Source: Cylindrotheca closterium
Lineage: Eukaryota > Bacillariophyta > Bacillariophyceae > Bacillariales > Bacillariaceae
Direction: 5' to 3'
NCBI GenBank assembly: GCA_933822405.4
Contig: CAKOGP040001169.1
Span: 1-31,324, forward strand
DNA: 31,324 bases
The stretch's first letter is position 1. Each line of letters begins with the position of its first letter. Under the pieces are notes generated by a model. It was not told where the DNA came from. It was given only the letters and a program-made list of their open reading frames with translations, and did no database searches. This document shows, piece after piece, positions 18,984-28,459 of the stretch. A program made the position numbers and the translations under genes.

Positions 18984-19821
18984 AATTTTTCCAGCTGTCT
19001 TGAGGGGGGGAGAGAAAGGCACATATGGGATAAATGGGGTTTGCAAGTCAGCTCACGACTACCAGCTTCTACGTACGTGTATTTTAAATACATGTGAACC
19101 TATTTTTTTCAAAAAGCTAATCAAAATATATGAGGGGAGAGTTTCAGGGGATATGAGAGACTCGCCAAACACCAGAGCGCTGAATCATAATCAGGCAGAT
19201 CCAGTTCTAGTGGTAGATTGGATGGTCCTGGATCATTAGAAACAATCCATACCAGCCATTTGCGTTCTGATCCACAAACCCGCTTTTCCAGAATGGACCA
19301 ACCTAACCAAATCACTGCAGCTTGGGTTGAATAAGTTCTAGCCTTCCTAGAGAACGCAGCAGTATATTGGCAAACCAGAATTGACTAGCGCTACATGAGG
19401 TGTAGAAACATACATGGTAGAAACTTATTGTTGGAGCTTCTAGCTAGATTCTCTTTTGACTATTATTTTTGTCTTCAGTTTTGAGTGTCGCTTGTAATTG
19501 TTTGAATGAAGTCATTGTCGTCCCCACATTGGCAGAATTGAGTCCTCATTTATTGTATTCTATTCTCTCATCAGAATAAAAATATGAAAAAGAACTCTGC
19601 ATGGGTCTTTTCTATTCGATAGTAGAAAGCTTCATTCAAAACGCTGGCCTGAAGAAAGATTCTTTTTGTCACAACAGAGCCCATAGTTGGGATTCAATCT
19701 TTCCCAACTAATGTTGATTATTGTGTCACTGCATACACATGCAGTAAATCAAGCCTTGCGATTTCCCCTTTATGTTTCTACCCAAACAACAAGCCTATTA
19801 ATGCTTCAGGTCCAGATAATC
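18984..19821. other. Upstream region of the minus-strand gene, no supported ORF
   Basis: It includes the presumed promoter of the 17877-18983 gene and a run of seven G near 19006-19012. Short plus-strand ORFs overlap the gene's N-terminus and look like shadows. No repeat shared with other parts of the window was seen up to the gypsy LTR at 19822. Confidence 0.35.
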
Positions 19822-20141
19822 TGACTTAACCTAGATCAAAGGGATTTGATATCAGTTGATAATGAAATTGTGAGCATTAGAATAGTGTTTTTTAGGTGCG
19901 CTACCTAGTCTTGGTTTGGCCAAGGGATGTGTTCTTTGGCCTGAAATATTCAGTAACGGTGCTGAAATATTTAGTAACGATCGGAGTACTTAGATGGGCC
20001 AATAATAGTTAGGCCTGGAATATTGAGTAACCAATAGGAGTATAACAAAAGCGTCTGTTGAAAAGAGCGTAAGATGCAGCGTCTGCCGGGAGTACATTGG
20101 AAGTCTGGCCGGATGACCAACGGTCTGTAGAGAGTATGTCA
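19822..20141 (-). repeat. 3' LTR of the minus-strand gypsy copy
   Basis: 320 bp with ends TGACTTAACC and GAGTATGTCA. It matches 17107-17416 in inverted orientation, with scattered substitutions and a short insertion near 19922-19933. Its right part (from 19934) is included in the 500-bp tandem repeat. Confidence 0.88.
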
Positions 20142-21433
20142 TTCGCTTCCATGGTGGAATCAAGCGTTGATGGGGGTATAGTAAGGGACTCATTGTCAGA
20201 GACTTACCCGTTGTGCATAGAAGACACGTTGTAGTTTGATTGTGCCATTGTTGTAGACACGGAGTACTTGATATGGACCTGTTCGTTTGGGCAGGAGTTT
20301 TTGTTGCAATTTGCCGTGATCAAGGAGGACCAAATCACCCACGCGGTATTTGTGTGGCTGGCGTTTGGAGTTTTCTTGTGTGTTATTCTTATTTGCGGCT
20401 TGTTGACGTTTGCTTTTAATATCGCACCATTTTCTTTGGCCTGAAATATTCAGTAACGGTGCTGAAATATTTAGTAACGATCAGAGTACTTAGATGGGCC
20501 AATAATAGTTAGGCCTGGAATATTGAGTAACCAATAGGAGTATAACAAAAGCGTCTGTTGAAAAGAGCGTAAGATGCAGCGTCTGCCGGGAGTACATTGG
20601 AAGTCTGGCCGGATGACCAACGGTCTGTAGAGAGTATGTCATTCGCTTCCATGGTGGAATCAAGCGTTGATGGGGGTATAGTAAGGGACTCATTGTCAGA
20701 GACTTACCCGTTGTGCATAGAAGACACGTTGTAGTTTGATTGTGCCATTGTTGTAGACACGGAGTACTTGATATGGACCTGTTCGTTTGGGCAGGAGTTT
20801 TTGTTGCAATTTGCCGTGATCAAGGAGGACCAAATCACCCACGCGGTATTTGTGTGGCTGGCGTTTGGAGTTTTCTTGTGTGTTATTCTTATTTGCGGCT
20901 TGTTGACGTTTGCTTTTAATATCGCACCATTTTCTTTGGCCTGAAATATTCAGTAACGGTGCTGAAATATTTAGTAACGATCAGAGTACTTAGATGGGCC
21001 AATAATAGTTAGGCCTGGAATATTGAGTAACCAATAGGAGTATAACAAAAGCGTCTGTTGAAAAGAGCGTAAGATGCAGCGTCTGCCGGGAGTACATTGG
21101 AAGTCTGGCCGGATGACCAACGGTCTGTAGAGAGTATGTCATTCGCTTCCATGGTGGAATCAAGCGTTGATGGGGGTATAGTAAGGGACTCATTGTCAGA
21201 GACTTACCCGTTGTGCATAGAAGACACGTTGTAGTTTGATTGTGCCATTGTTGTAGACACGGAGTACTTGATATGGACCTGTTCGTTTGGGCAGGAGTTT
21301 TTGTTGCAATTTGCCGTGATCAAGGAGGACCAAATCACCCACGCGGTATTTGTGTGGCTGGCGTTTGGAGTTTTCTTGTGTGTTATTCTTATTTGCGGCT
21401 TGTTGACGTTTGCTTTTAATATCGCACCATTTT
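19934..21433. repeat. Three tandem copies of a 500-bp block (LTR plus pol 3' end)
   Basis: Units are 19934-20433, 20434-20933 and 20934-21433, period exactly 500. Each holds about 208 bp of LTR and about 292 bp of pol 3' end. The second and third appear identical; the first differs at least at 19983 (CGATCGG against CGATCAG). The junction joins CACCATTTT to CTTTGGCC with a few T of microhomology. The duplication happened within this already inserted copy and very recently, or is an assembly artefact. Confidence 0.92.
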
Positions 21434-22705
21434 GTTTTAAATGTCAGGTAGAAAAGCATATCACGACCTAAGACTAGTTGAGCGGGTGTCGCTTCCATGA
21501 CAGTATGGATAGTGGAGCAAATAGCCCAAGCGCAGTTGCTTAAGATTTGGGTCCAAGGATCATTATAATCGAAGTCAAATTCCTCTAATTCGTTTGTATG
21601 GAGCATGTTTCCGAGCGTTTGGTTGATTCGTTCTACATAATTAGCTTGAGGGTTCTTGACTGTTGTAGGGACCGGTTTGATTCCATAACGTTTTAGTAGT
21701 TCTTGGAATTCTTTGCCAAGGAATTCTTTGCCATTGTCAAAAATGCATTCTTGAGGTCTTGGATATCGTGAGAACCATACGCGGTCGAGCATCGTTGATG
21801 TAGTTAGTGACTTTTTGTCATCAATTTCTACAATCTCGAAACCATCCAGTTGCTGGATCACAAATCGTCATGGCGTGTAGTTTGATATCTTTCCCGTCTT
21901 TTGTAGATACGGTGTAAGGATAAGGTCAACACAAATGGTGTTCCAAGGCTTATAGGTAAATTCTTTCACTGGCAGTTTGCCGTATTTAAGTTTTGGATTT
22001 TTACATAGTTGGCATTTGCGGCAATGCTTTACGTGAGTCTCAATGTTGTGTCGTAGACATGGCCAAGTTAGGTGTTGGCAAATGGTTCGTTCAGTTTGTG
22101 TTCCGCCAGGGTGCTGTAACATGTCATGATACCACTGTAGAACATGCTGTTGTAGTGGCTTAGGAACATAAATCTGTTTGTGGAATAAGATTATTTTGGT
22201 GTCATGCACCTCTTTGGGAAAGTATTCTGGATGGTTTTGTAAATGTCGCATTAGAGTTTTATCTTGTTTCTTTTGATACTCTGCGATTAGACCGGTGTTG
22301 AGGGGAAATTGATATTTCTCCTCCTTATAACCTTCCAGCGAGTCCATGTCAAACCTTTCAGCCAGTTTTTTTGTGAAGTCTGCATCCATACAACTTAAGC
22401 AATCGGCGACCACATTGGCAGATCCATCAATATGTCTTTGTCTGGCCCAAATTCTTCAATGATCCATCTCCATTGTTGGATTCTTGGGGATTGAGAAATG
22501 GTTCTCGGGTCTGTATGATTTTTGTGGTCGGTATATACGATAATTTTGCGACCAAGCAAAATGTTGCGGTATTCGCGTAATGTTTCAACAATTGACAACA
22601 TTTCGCGTTCTCCACTTGTGTAGTTCCTTTGTGCAGGATTCAATTTTCTGCTGTAGAAAGCAATAGGTTTTCCTTCTTAGGAAATCACTCCACCGAGGTG
22701 GAAGT
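21196..22705 (-). pseudogene. Gypsy pol remnant: RNase H end and integrase
   Basis: Three minus-strand segments in different frames (22643-22395, 22413-21868, 21861-21196) together cover RNase H from KLNPAQRNY, the zinc region (CRKCQLC) and the integrase core (FDNGKEF, NYVERINQTL) to the GPYQV module. Frame changes near 22400 and 21865 and an early TGA before the normal C-terminus mark it as dead. It retains MLSIVETLREY in RNase H, the 11 residues missing from the otherwise better preserved plus-strand copy. A short in-frame loss also occurs after DADF. Confidence 0.85.
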
Positions 22706-23099
22706 CCATCGGAAGAGAAAGTCTGGTCCTATTGGTTGGCTTGCTCATGTCACATTATGACACGGCTCGGTCTGCTTTTGTCACGTGGCCATGTGATTTT
22801 TTTGCAGCCATTCGACTGGAACCTTTTCATATTTATTTTGCCTCTGTGCTAATGTCACCTTTGCCATGCGAAAAAATCACCTACTATTTGTCATTTTGGG
22901 ACAGGGTCTAGCCACCATCAACCATACCACCTTCACCCTGTCATTTTTGCATTGCCAGCATCATCTATTGTCACATGCCCAAAGTGTTAATGTGATCACT
23001 ACAACAATTGAAGTATCACTATGACAATATATTAATATCAACTAAATAATACTTGTTCTATCTACTTTTCAGGAATCTATTTGCCATCATCCTGATATA
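22706..23099. other. AT-rich stretch without a gene
   Basis: No ORF or repeat partner was recognised. The sequence is unusually rich in GTCAC/GTGAC words between about 22740 and 23010. It begins exactly where gypsy homology stops. Confidence 0.35.
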
Positions 23100-23850
23100 T
23101 TGTTACAATTTGTTGCCTTGCCTTCTTGCGCTTTTGTCCAGAGCGTTTGTGGTTCAGTTAGTGGTGTTACTGCTGGGCCATTCTTTGGCCAGTGCCTTCC
23201 ATCTGTCCACATAGTTTTCCACCATCAAAAGTGCAAATGCTTCATCCGTGACATTGAAAGCATTGCTCAACACAAATTGACATCTTGCATCACCACAATA
23301 TTTAATGACAAAAGAAGCAGGTGAGATCAAGGCTCTTGTCACACAACAGTAGCGCCAAAACATGAATACTCATCCTCTTTGTGTTCACGGTCCTCATCAC
23401 AGCTCACACTTGAATTATTGTCATACACCTTTTCCTGTCTCCAAGACTCCCCTTCATATGTTGGCAAATAAACAAAGCATACTCAACCCAAATTGGCATC
23501 TTTCACCATAATATTTAGTGACAAAAGAAGCAGGTGAGATCAAGGCTTGTCGTTACACAACAGTAGCACAAAACATGAATACTCACCCCCTTTGTGCTCA
23601 TGGTCCTCATCACTGCTCACACATGAACTATTGTCATACCTTTTCCTGTCTCCGAGACTCCCCTTCATTTGTTGGCAAATAAACAAAGCATGCTGTTGTT
23701 TCTCCAATGTTCAACAATGACGTTCTGATTGGGTGGGGGCTTTGCTAGTGCTGCACGGTTTGAAGCTGCCTTCTTCTTGGTCTCATTGCCCTTCCCCTTG
23801 CTTGGTGCCTTCTTGCTCCTTGTCTCGTTTTCAAACACTCAAAGTTTTTT
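23100..23850 (-). pseudogene. Decayed gene of unknown function with internal duplication
   Basis: Minus-strand coding can be followed from about 23830: a Lys-rich basic stretch (SKGKGNETKKKAASNRAA), then QNVIVEHWRNNSMLCLFANK, then (second copy of the duplicated segment) a Ser/Asp/Glu-rich part (GESWRQEKVYDNNSS...DEDREHKEDEY), then the segment encoded at 23363-23154 with FVIKYCGDARCQFVLSNAFN and VTDEAFALLMVENYVDRW. A frame change follows, and TEPQTLWTKAQEGK may be the continuation. Stops and frame changes occur. I do not recognise the family, but the style (basic, acidic, then a YCGD...ENYxDRW block) suggests one specific protein family rather than chance. Confidence 0.45.
23283..23694. repeat. 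Imperfect tandem duplication of about 212 bp
   Basis: 23283-23484 and 23496-23694 align with roughly one difference per 10-15 bases (shared blocks GACAAAAGAAGCAGGTGAGA and GGCAAATAAACAAAGCAT). The offset is 211-213 bases. It lies within the decayed minus-strand gene. Confidence 0.8.
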
Positions 23851-24681
23851 TATTATGTGTGCGCTGTGAAATCTTTGCCCTGACAAGGCTGGATTCAGTG
23901 GAAATGTACTTGGCACTAGTAGTAACTACATGTAGCATTGGGCTTGAGGAGGGTGGAGGAAGGCGTGATTCTGTAGAAATGTACCAGAGGGTGGGGGCTT
24001 GAATCCATCCTGGCGCGATTTTTGCCCTGCTATTACTAACAGCCTTACTTAACATATTGCTTACTTAACATAATGACTCAAAACTATTATAGACTTGTCC
24101 AATCTACGTTATTTCTACTGAGTAGGATCCTGGTAGATTTGCAGGGAGCTACACTAACAAACTTGTAACTCTTAATGGGATCCTGATTGAGAGACATGTC
24201 TCAACAAATGAATCCCAACTTCACAATTACCATAACCAGCAAAGAAAAATTGGCAAAGGCGTCACCTGCAGGAAAAAGGATATATGAAAATGCAAAATCT
24301 CCTGTTCTTGTTGATGTCATACAATCATCAAATGGCATCATAGTACTGTGAGAATTTGCTCGTTGATGAGCTTACCTCATTTTGCCAATTGTAATCTATT
24401 CAGTTGCATTTGCTGTCAAATTCTTCACCAGTGATGTCATCTGCTTGCAGTTTTGTTGTTTGTGGTTATGTCCGGGGCTCATCGGAGAAACATTTTGAGA
24501 ACCATTTTGCTGATCACTTCTGACCGTGTAGAATTCTACGCGCAGAATCATGGTACATTTGGACGGAGCCTCTAGGCTTCCGGTGCAAACATATGGCAGA
24601 TCCTAAATCCAAATCCGGAGAAACTTTTTGATAGGCTTCCGGTCCAAATGTATGGCAGATCCTGCATCCCAGTCCACACAG
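23851..24681. other. Stretch without a recognisable gene
   Basis: It contains one pair of direct repeats (24574-24669) and two sites resembling the subterminal motif of the CACTA-like element (CGGAGAAACATTTTGAG near 24485, CGGAGAAACTTTTTGA near 24615). No coding region was supported. Confidence 0.35.
24574..24669. repeat. Pair of 37-bp direct repeats
   Basis: AGGCTTCCGGTGCAAACATA (24574 onward) and AGGCTTCCGGTCCAAATGTA (24633 onward) both continue TGGCAGATCC...ATCC; they match over about 37 bases with a few differences and an offset of 59. They lie just outside the foldback-like element. Confidence 0.7.
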
Positions 24682-24829
24682 GGACGCACCACAACGTCAA
24701 ACGCACGCCCGAAATCTGTGCCTTTAGATTGTTTTGAGGATTTTTTTAGCTCTACATAATATTTATGTGTCCGTTAAAATGCTCTGCGACTTTGACACGG
24801 GACGTTTCTTTTGACGTGGGAAAGACGCG

Positions 24830-24955
24830 AGTTGCCTTAGTTTTACGCGGAGTTGCGTTAGTTTGACGCGGAGTTGCGTAAGTTTTACGCAGAGTTGCGT
24901 CAGTTTAACGCCGATTCTGCGTCAAACCAACGCGGGTTGCGTCAATTTAACGCGG
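24830..24955. repeat. Left-arm array: six 21-bp units
   Basis: Six consecutive 21-base units start at 24830, 24851, 24872, 24893, 24914 and 24935, consensus AGTTGCGTTAGTTTGACGCGG with up to about six differences per unit. The core is a near palindrome of GCGT...ACGC. Confidence 0.85.
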
Positions 24956-25096
24956 GCCTGCGTGTCTTTGATGCGTGGGGACAAAACCCGCGTACTGGTA
25001 TCAGTTCCAAAAAGATTGGAGTGTGTGAATGAATGAGAGTTTGAGTTCCCACTCTCATTCCAATGAGAGTTGCCCATTTTTTGAACAATAGATCTG

Positions 25097-25617
25097 ATGG
25101 AAATTGACAAAGCTGGGGCACATAATGGCAATGATGCTATTTTCCAAGCAAGAAGCAACAACCTTATGAATGAGGAGTTTGAAGCCCTTGATGAAATTCA
25201 CCAACAGATATCCCTGTCTTGCTCATCAACGGAATCCCCCAGATATAGTACTGCTCAAAAATCTTATAGAAAACATATTTGAGAATGGATTTGGCATACT
25301 TGGCCAGGGATCTGGCAATGTCTCCTATTCCTTTCAGGATCATCTTTCTGCTCTCCTTGTTGTCTCAATTGTTTAAGGACTTATTGCATCCAGCATTCTT
25401 GTTGAACACCAAAAACAACGTAGTATGTGTCTTTTGCAAGATGAAGAAGTTCCAATCATTGCAAGGTATTTGGATCCATAACTATGATAAGCATACACTT
25501 GCAGTACTAGGTGCTGTCCTGGAATCAATCCAAATTGGTTTAGAGCTTGGAACTGCGAAATTTTGGGATATGAAGCCAAGTACTCTTGATAAACAAATCC
25601 AGAACTGTAGCTCATAG
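25097..25617 (+). pseudogene. Broken ORFs in the centre of the foldback-like element
   Basis: An ATG at 25097 opens 61 codons (ARSNNLMNEEFEALDEIHQQ), then the neighbouring frame carries on (LLKNLIENIFENGFGILGQG), stopping near 25376, and 25279-25617 is open in a third frame. The joined reading looks weakly coding, without a recognised domain. No transposase motif was seen, so any mobility would depend on a partner element. Confidence 0.25.
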
Positions 25618-25682
25618 CATAATGAAGTAGCTGATGTCAGAACCTGAACTGTGCTCTTATAACATTGTGTTTCTAGTCTCCC

Positions 25683-25775
25683 TTGAGTTTGACGCGGGAT
25701 TGACACAACTGTATCTGTTTGACGCGGGATTGATGCAATTTCTTGAGTTTGACGCGGGATTGACGCAACTTGCGT
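25683..25775. repeat. Right-arm inner repeats, GTTTGACGCGGGATTGA units
   Basis: GTTTGACGCGGGATTGA occurs three times, starting near 25687, 25709 and 25747, with spacings of 22 and 38 bases. It shares the TTGACGC word with the 21-bp units but is arranged differently. Confidence 0.7.
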
Positions 25776-25820
25776 CAATTTGACGCAGTTTCGTGCGTCA
25801 CGCGTCATTTTGACGCAAAC

Positions 25821-25925
25821 ATTTGCGTCAATTTGACGCAGATTTGTGTTAATTTGACGCAGATTTGCGTTAATTTGACGCAGATTTGCGTTAATTTGAC
25901 GCAGATTTGCGTTAATTTGACGCGG
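25821..25925. repeat. Right-arm array: five 21-bp units
   Basis: Five consecutive units start at 25821, 25842, 25863, 25884 and 25905, consensus ATTTGCGTTAATTTGACGCAG. The units at 25863 and 25884 are identical. The first contains the perfect 8-1-8 palindrome TGCGTCAATTTGACGCA. The regular period makes the translated frames repeat every seven residues, which is a by-product and not a protein. Confidence 0.92.
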
Positions 25926-26086
25926 GGCGTGCCCGTTTCTGCGTCAAATTGACGCACGGGGCATGCCCGATTTTCATAGTGCGCCCGCGCTAAAATGGAA
26001 ACGGACACTTAACGTTTTCCAATAAAACCATTTTAAACTATTAACGGACATTTAAATTGCGTGCGTTGCACGTTGTGGTGCGTTCC

Positions 26087-27027
26087 AGCCGAAATAACAA
26101 CAGAAACAACACCAACATGACAATCAACTACAGTTTGCGCAACAATGGACTGGCACAACAACCGACTGTTCCCATTGCGCCAACTTGCAATGTGGAAGCC
26201 AAACAACAACAAATGGTGCACAACAAAAATTTTCTACTGCGATGACAATTGTAACAAAAACTATGTGTTGGTCTAAGGATGACTTTGTTTGTCAGAAGTT
26301 CATCAACTTTGTATGTGAAGACGTCCCTAGATGCAGGAAGACGATGCCTGATGGCATTGTCTGGTGCCGAATTCGAACTCAAGCCCTATCACCAGAATCT
26401 GTTGCTCTTGGGGTGGACCCAGAAAGCCGCAACAACAAAAAAACAATACACCAATCTCTTCTGTGCATATATTTTGAGCAAGTACGTCGTTAGCGGAAGA
26501 AGAATTCGACCTTTGGCATATAAATGCTGACCACTATGATGAGTTGGTTTGGTCATATTAGAAGTTTGCTCCGTTTTGGCTCCAAAGCAAATGGGAAGTT
26601 TGAATAAGATGTAAGTTTGTTGCCCCAAAGCATGATCTGGGGTGATCTGGCCAAATTGTTGACCAAATTGCTTTGCATTGCTTTATACAAACTACTATTT
26701 GTTGTTCATTGATGTTCCTGGCAAGGTTGATACGTTGGTATAGGTATCAGTAAAAATGTTTCAGCCGCACACACTTGGCAAACATTCCGGATGTAGCCAA
26801 GAATCTCTTTGAGTCCACCTCAAGTGAATTCGGTTCTTGGAGCATTTCCACGTAGAATTCTCCCGTTCCAGCCAAACCAGCATTCTTAGACACCAATATT
26901 GGTGACAAATATAATATAGACTACAGAAATTGAATGAAGTTATAACAATAGGTGGGCTATTTCAGAATTTTCATCAAACTTGAAGCTTTTCAGAGCTGCC
27001 ACCTAATTTCTGGATCTAGATCTAGAT
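26087..27027. other. Stretch with one unassigned ORF
   Basis: A plus-strand frame at 26185-26493 (102 codons in the open frame, with CWSKDDFVCQKFINFVCED and CRIRTQALSPESVAL) and an overlapping frame at 26279-26530 could be parts of one decayed gene; neither is recognised. The rest is non-coding as far as can be seen. Confidence 0.3.
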
Positions 27028-27828
27028 CTAAATAGAATTTATGGGCAACTTCTGGACAGCTTCATCCATCAGGATCCAAAGAAGTGGTTGGTGTGTTGTG
27101 AAGTGGGTGTTTGCTGTCATGGCGGCCACTGGAGCTGATTGAAGAAAGCTAGGAAATCTATGGCAACCACAATGAAAATCCAAAAACCTTCGCATCAAAG
27201 GCAAATTAGGCGATCCTCCAGCCTGAATTGGTTGAGCAATAGACAAGAGCTTGATCTTCTTTGCATGCAGGACCCTCAGGGGACCTGAAAGCTGGGAGGG
27301 GAAGAAAACGGGACGGTTTGACCAACAGAGGTTGATTGTGGCATGATTGAGTCGAGGCCTCATTCAGACTTTGATCGCAACTCTGGCAGTATTTTGATAA
27401 AATAGACAACAAGGCTTGCTGCAGCAAAGTGTTCAACATTCTCCTCTTGTGGGGTCCATCCCATGAAACTCTTCTGTTGTGACAATAGTGTAACTTGATG
27501 GGCTTGGTAAAAAGTTGTTGGGTGGGACGAACTTTGATACCAGGTACCGGCAGGCAAATTGTTGCTAGCAGTTTGGTGGATGGGGATGTTTGTTGATTGA
27601 ACTCTGCCTTGGAAAGTTTGTTTGACCGGGTGATGGATGGATAAAATAAGTGTTCGTTGGGAGACTGTTTGATGGCTTTAGAGTCATGTCTGAGATAATT
27701 GGGCAATAGTCAAGCTCAAGAGACACGCTGTCGTTATCTTCAATGGATACATCACTGAGTACCTCTTCCTCTCCTCCCTCTGGGAAATCATTGTGGTCAC
27801 CCGGCTGAGAATCCAAAAACAGTCGCAA
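27028..27828 (-). pseudogene. Decayed ORF of unknown family, minus strand
   Basis: From 27828 the minus strand reads an acidic start (GGEEEVLSDVSIEDNDSVSL) and SLPTNTYFIHPSPGQTNFP to a stop at 27565, then continues in broken frames (27557-27360) to a last open segment 27363-27028 with PVFFPSQLSGPLRVLHAKK and LMRRFLDFHCGCHRFPSF. Frames change at least twice. No family is recognised. It lies directly next to the gypsy fragment at 27842. Confidence 0.3.
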
Positions 27829-27841
27829 GAGAGGTGGAAAT

Positions 27842-27888
27842 GCCTTTTGCTTGATTTGATTAGTTCAGTAAATGGAGCTAACATATGT
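27842..27888 (-). mobile_element. 47-bp gypsy pol fragment
   Basis: The complement matches 15369-15413 of the intact gypsy almost base for base (ACATATGTTAGCTCCATTTA..., the codons for MLAPFTELIKSS). It has the same orientation as 19822-22705 and would lie just upstream of the 22705 break in the element, with about 130 bp of gypsy missing between. Its right side is cut by the copia LTR at 27889. Confidence 0.85.
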
Positions 27889-28377
27889 TGTTAGAAGTAA
27901 GCAATCCACTGCCGCCTGCAATCTACCTGTTCAATTGACTGCGATTTAGCTGTCCAGGTATTGTTGCCTTCTAAGTATATGAATTTACAGTATATAGAAG
28001 TATATAGATCTATCAGAGATCCTACTTTATCAACCAATTCACTCGTTGCTTGCAATATATTATAAAAAGTTAGAACAGTCTGTCAACTTTTGACTTTGAC
28101 TCTTTCATCTCCAGCTCTGTGGAAATTCTCAGAATCCTCTCTATATCAGCCTGACATGCTGCAAGTTCAATCTGTTTATCTGTTCATCTTCCACTGCAGT
28201 CGGTACTTTGATTGTATCCAACTTTCGTTCTTGCTTGAATCTTGCTTTCTTACATCATCAACATGATGATCTCCATAGAAATAAATTGTCTTTTCTGACT
28301 CGCCATGCACAATATTTCTAGTCGTATCAGTCTTCATTTTTAGTCGTATCAGTCAGCATCATTTCTCTATTCTAACA
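27889..28377 (+). repeat. Copia 5' LTR, family B
   Basis: 489 bp with perfect 8-bp inverted ends TGTTAGAA...TTCTAACA. A TATA-like stretch, TATATTATAAAAAG, lies at about 28056-28069. Its body does not resemble the family A LTRs at 1913, 3504, 7490 and 31174. Confidence 0.75.
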
Positions 28378-28440
28378 TTCAATCACAAAAGGCAACAAAA
28401 CAAATTTACGCCAAGAACAGCACTGCCTTATCTACAAAAA
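28378..28440 (+). promoter_or_regulatory. Copia leader with presumed primer-binding site
   Basis: TTCAATCACAAAAGGC follows the LTR terminus directly and is conserved at 3488-3503 next to a family A LTR, as is CAGCACTGCCTTATC further on. Conservation in this position across two LTR families suggests a primer-binding site; the matching tRNA was not identified. Confidence 0.5.
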
Positions 28441-28459
28441 AGTGAGTGATTCGTTGACA

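Larger units (their letters stand above)
19822..22705 (-). mobile_element. Truncated Ty3/gypsy element, minus strand, same family as 12314-17416
   Basis: It has a 3' LTR at 19822-20141, then the 3' part of pol up to the RNase H start at 22705, where homology stops in mid-domain (equivalent to about 15544 of the intact copy). Gag, protease, RT and the 5' LTR are absent here, but a small piece of the RT/RNase H connection occurs at 27842-27888 in the same orientation. A 500-bp block over the LTR/pol border is tandemly triplicated (19934-21433). Confidence 0.88.
24682..26086. mobile_element. Foldback-like element with long composite inverted arms
   Basis: Three nested layers are symmetrical about the centre. 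Outermost: 24682-24708 (GGACGCACCACAACGT...) is matched in inverted orientation by 26059-26086 over 27-28 bases with one indel and one or two mismatches. Next: GTGTCCGTT at 24767-24775 with inverted partners at 26000-26008 and, as TGTCCGTTAA, at 26041-26050. Inside these, each arm holds arrays of a palindromic 21-bp unit (24830-24955 and 25821-25925) and further TTGACGC/GCGTCAA words (24797-24985 and 25683-25960). The centre (about 25000-25680) holds weak ORFs. Drosophila Foldback elements likewise have long arms built from short tandem repeats, hence the comparison. No target duplication was identified, so exact ends are uncertain; independent nested insertions are an alternative. Confidence 0.6.

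Noticed and set aside
19990..21193. Three identical minus-strand 67-codon ORFs 500 bp apart
   Set aside because: They start in the gypsy pol end and read through LTR sequence; they are copies made by the 500-bp tandem repeat, not genes.
24780..25990. CRISPR-like array (regular short repeats)
   Set aside because: Units are contiguous with no spacers, are palindromic, and the surroundings are eukaryotic transposons without cas genes.
25770..26008. ORFs on both strands with heptapeptide repeats (ICVNLTQ / ICVKLTQ)
   Set aside because: The repeat is a direct result of the 21-bp palindromic DNA array, which translates to a seven-residue period in several frames; there is no sign of selection on protein.
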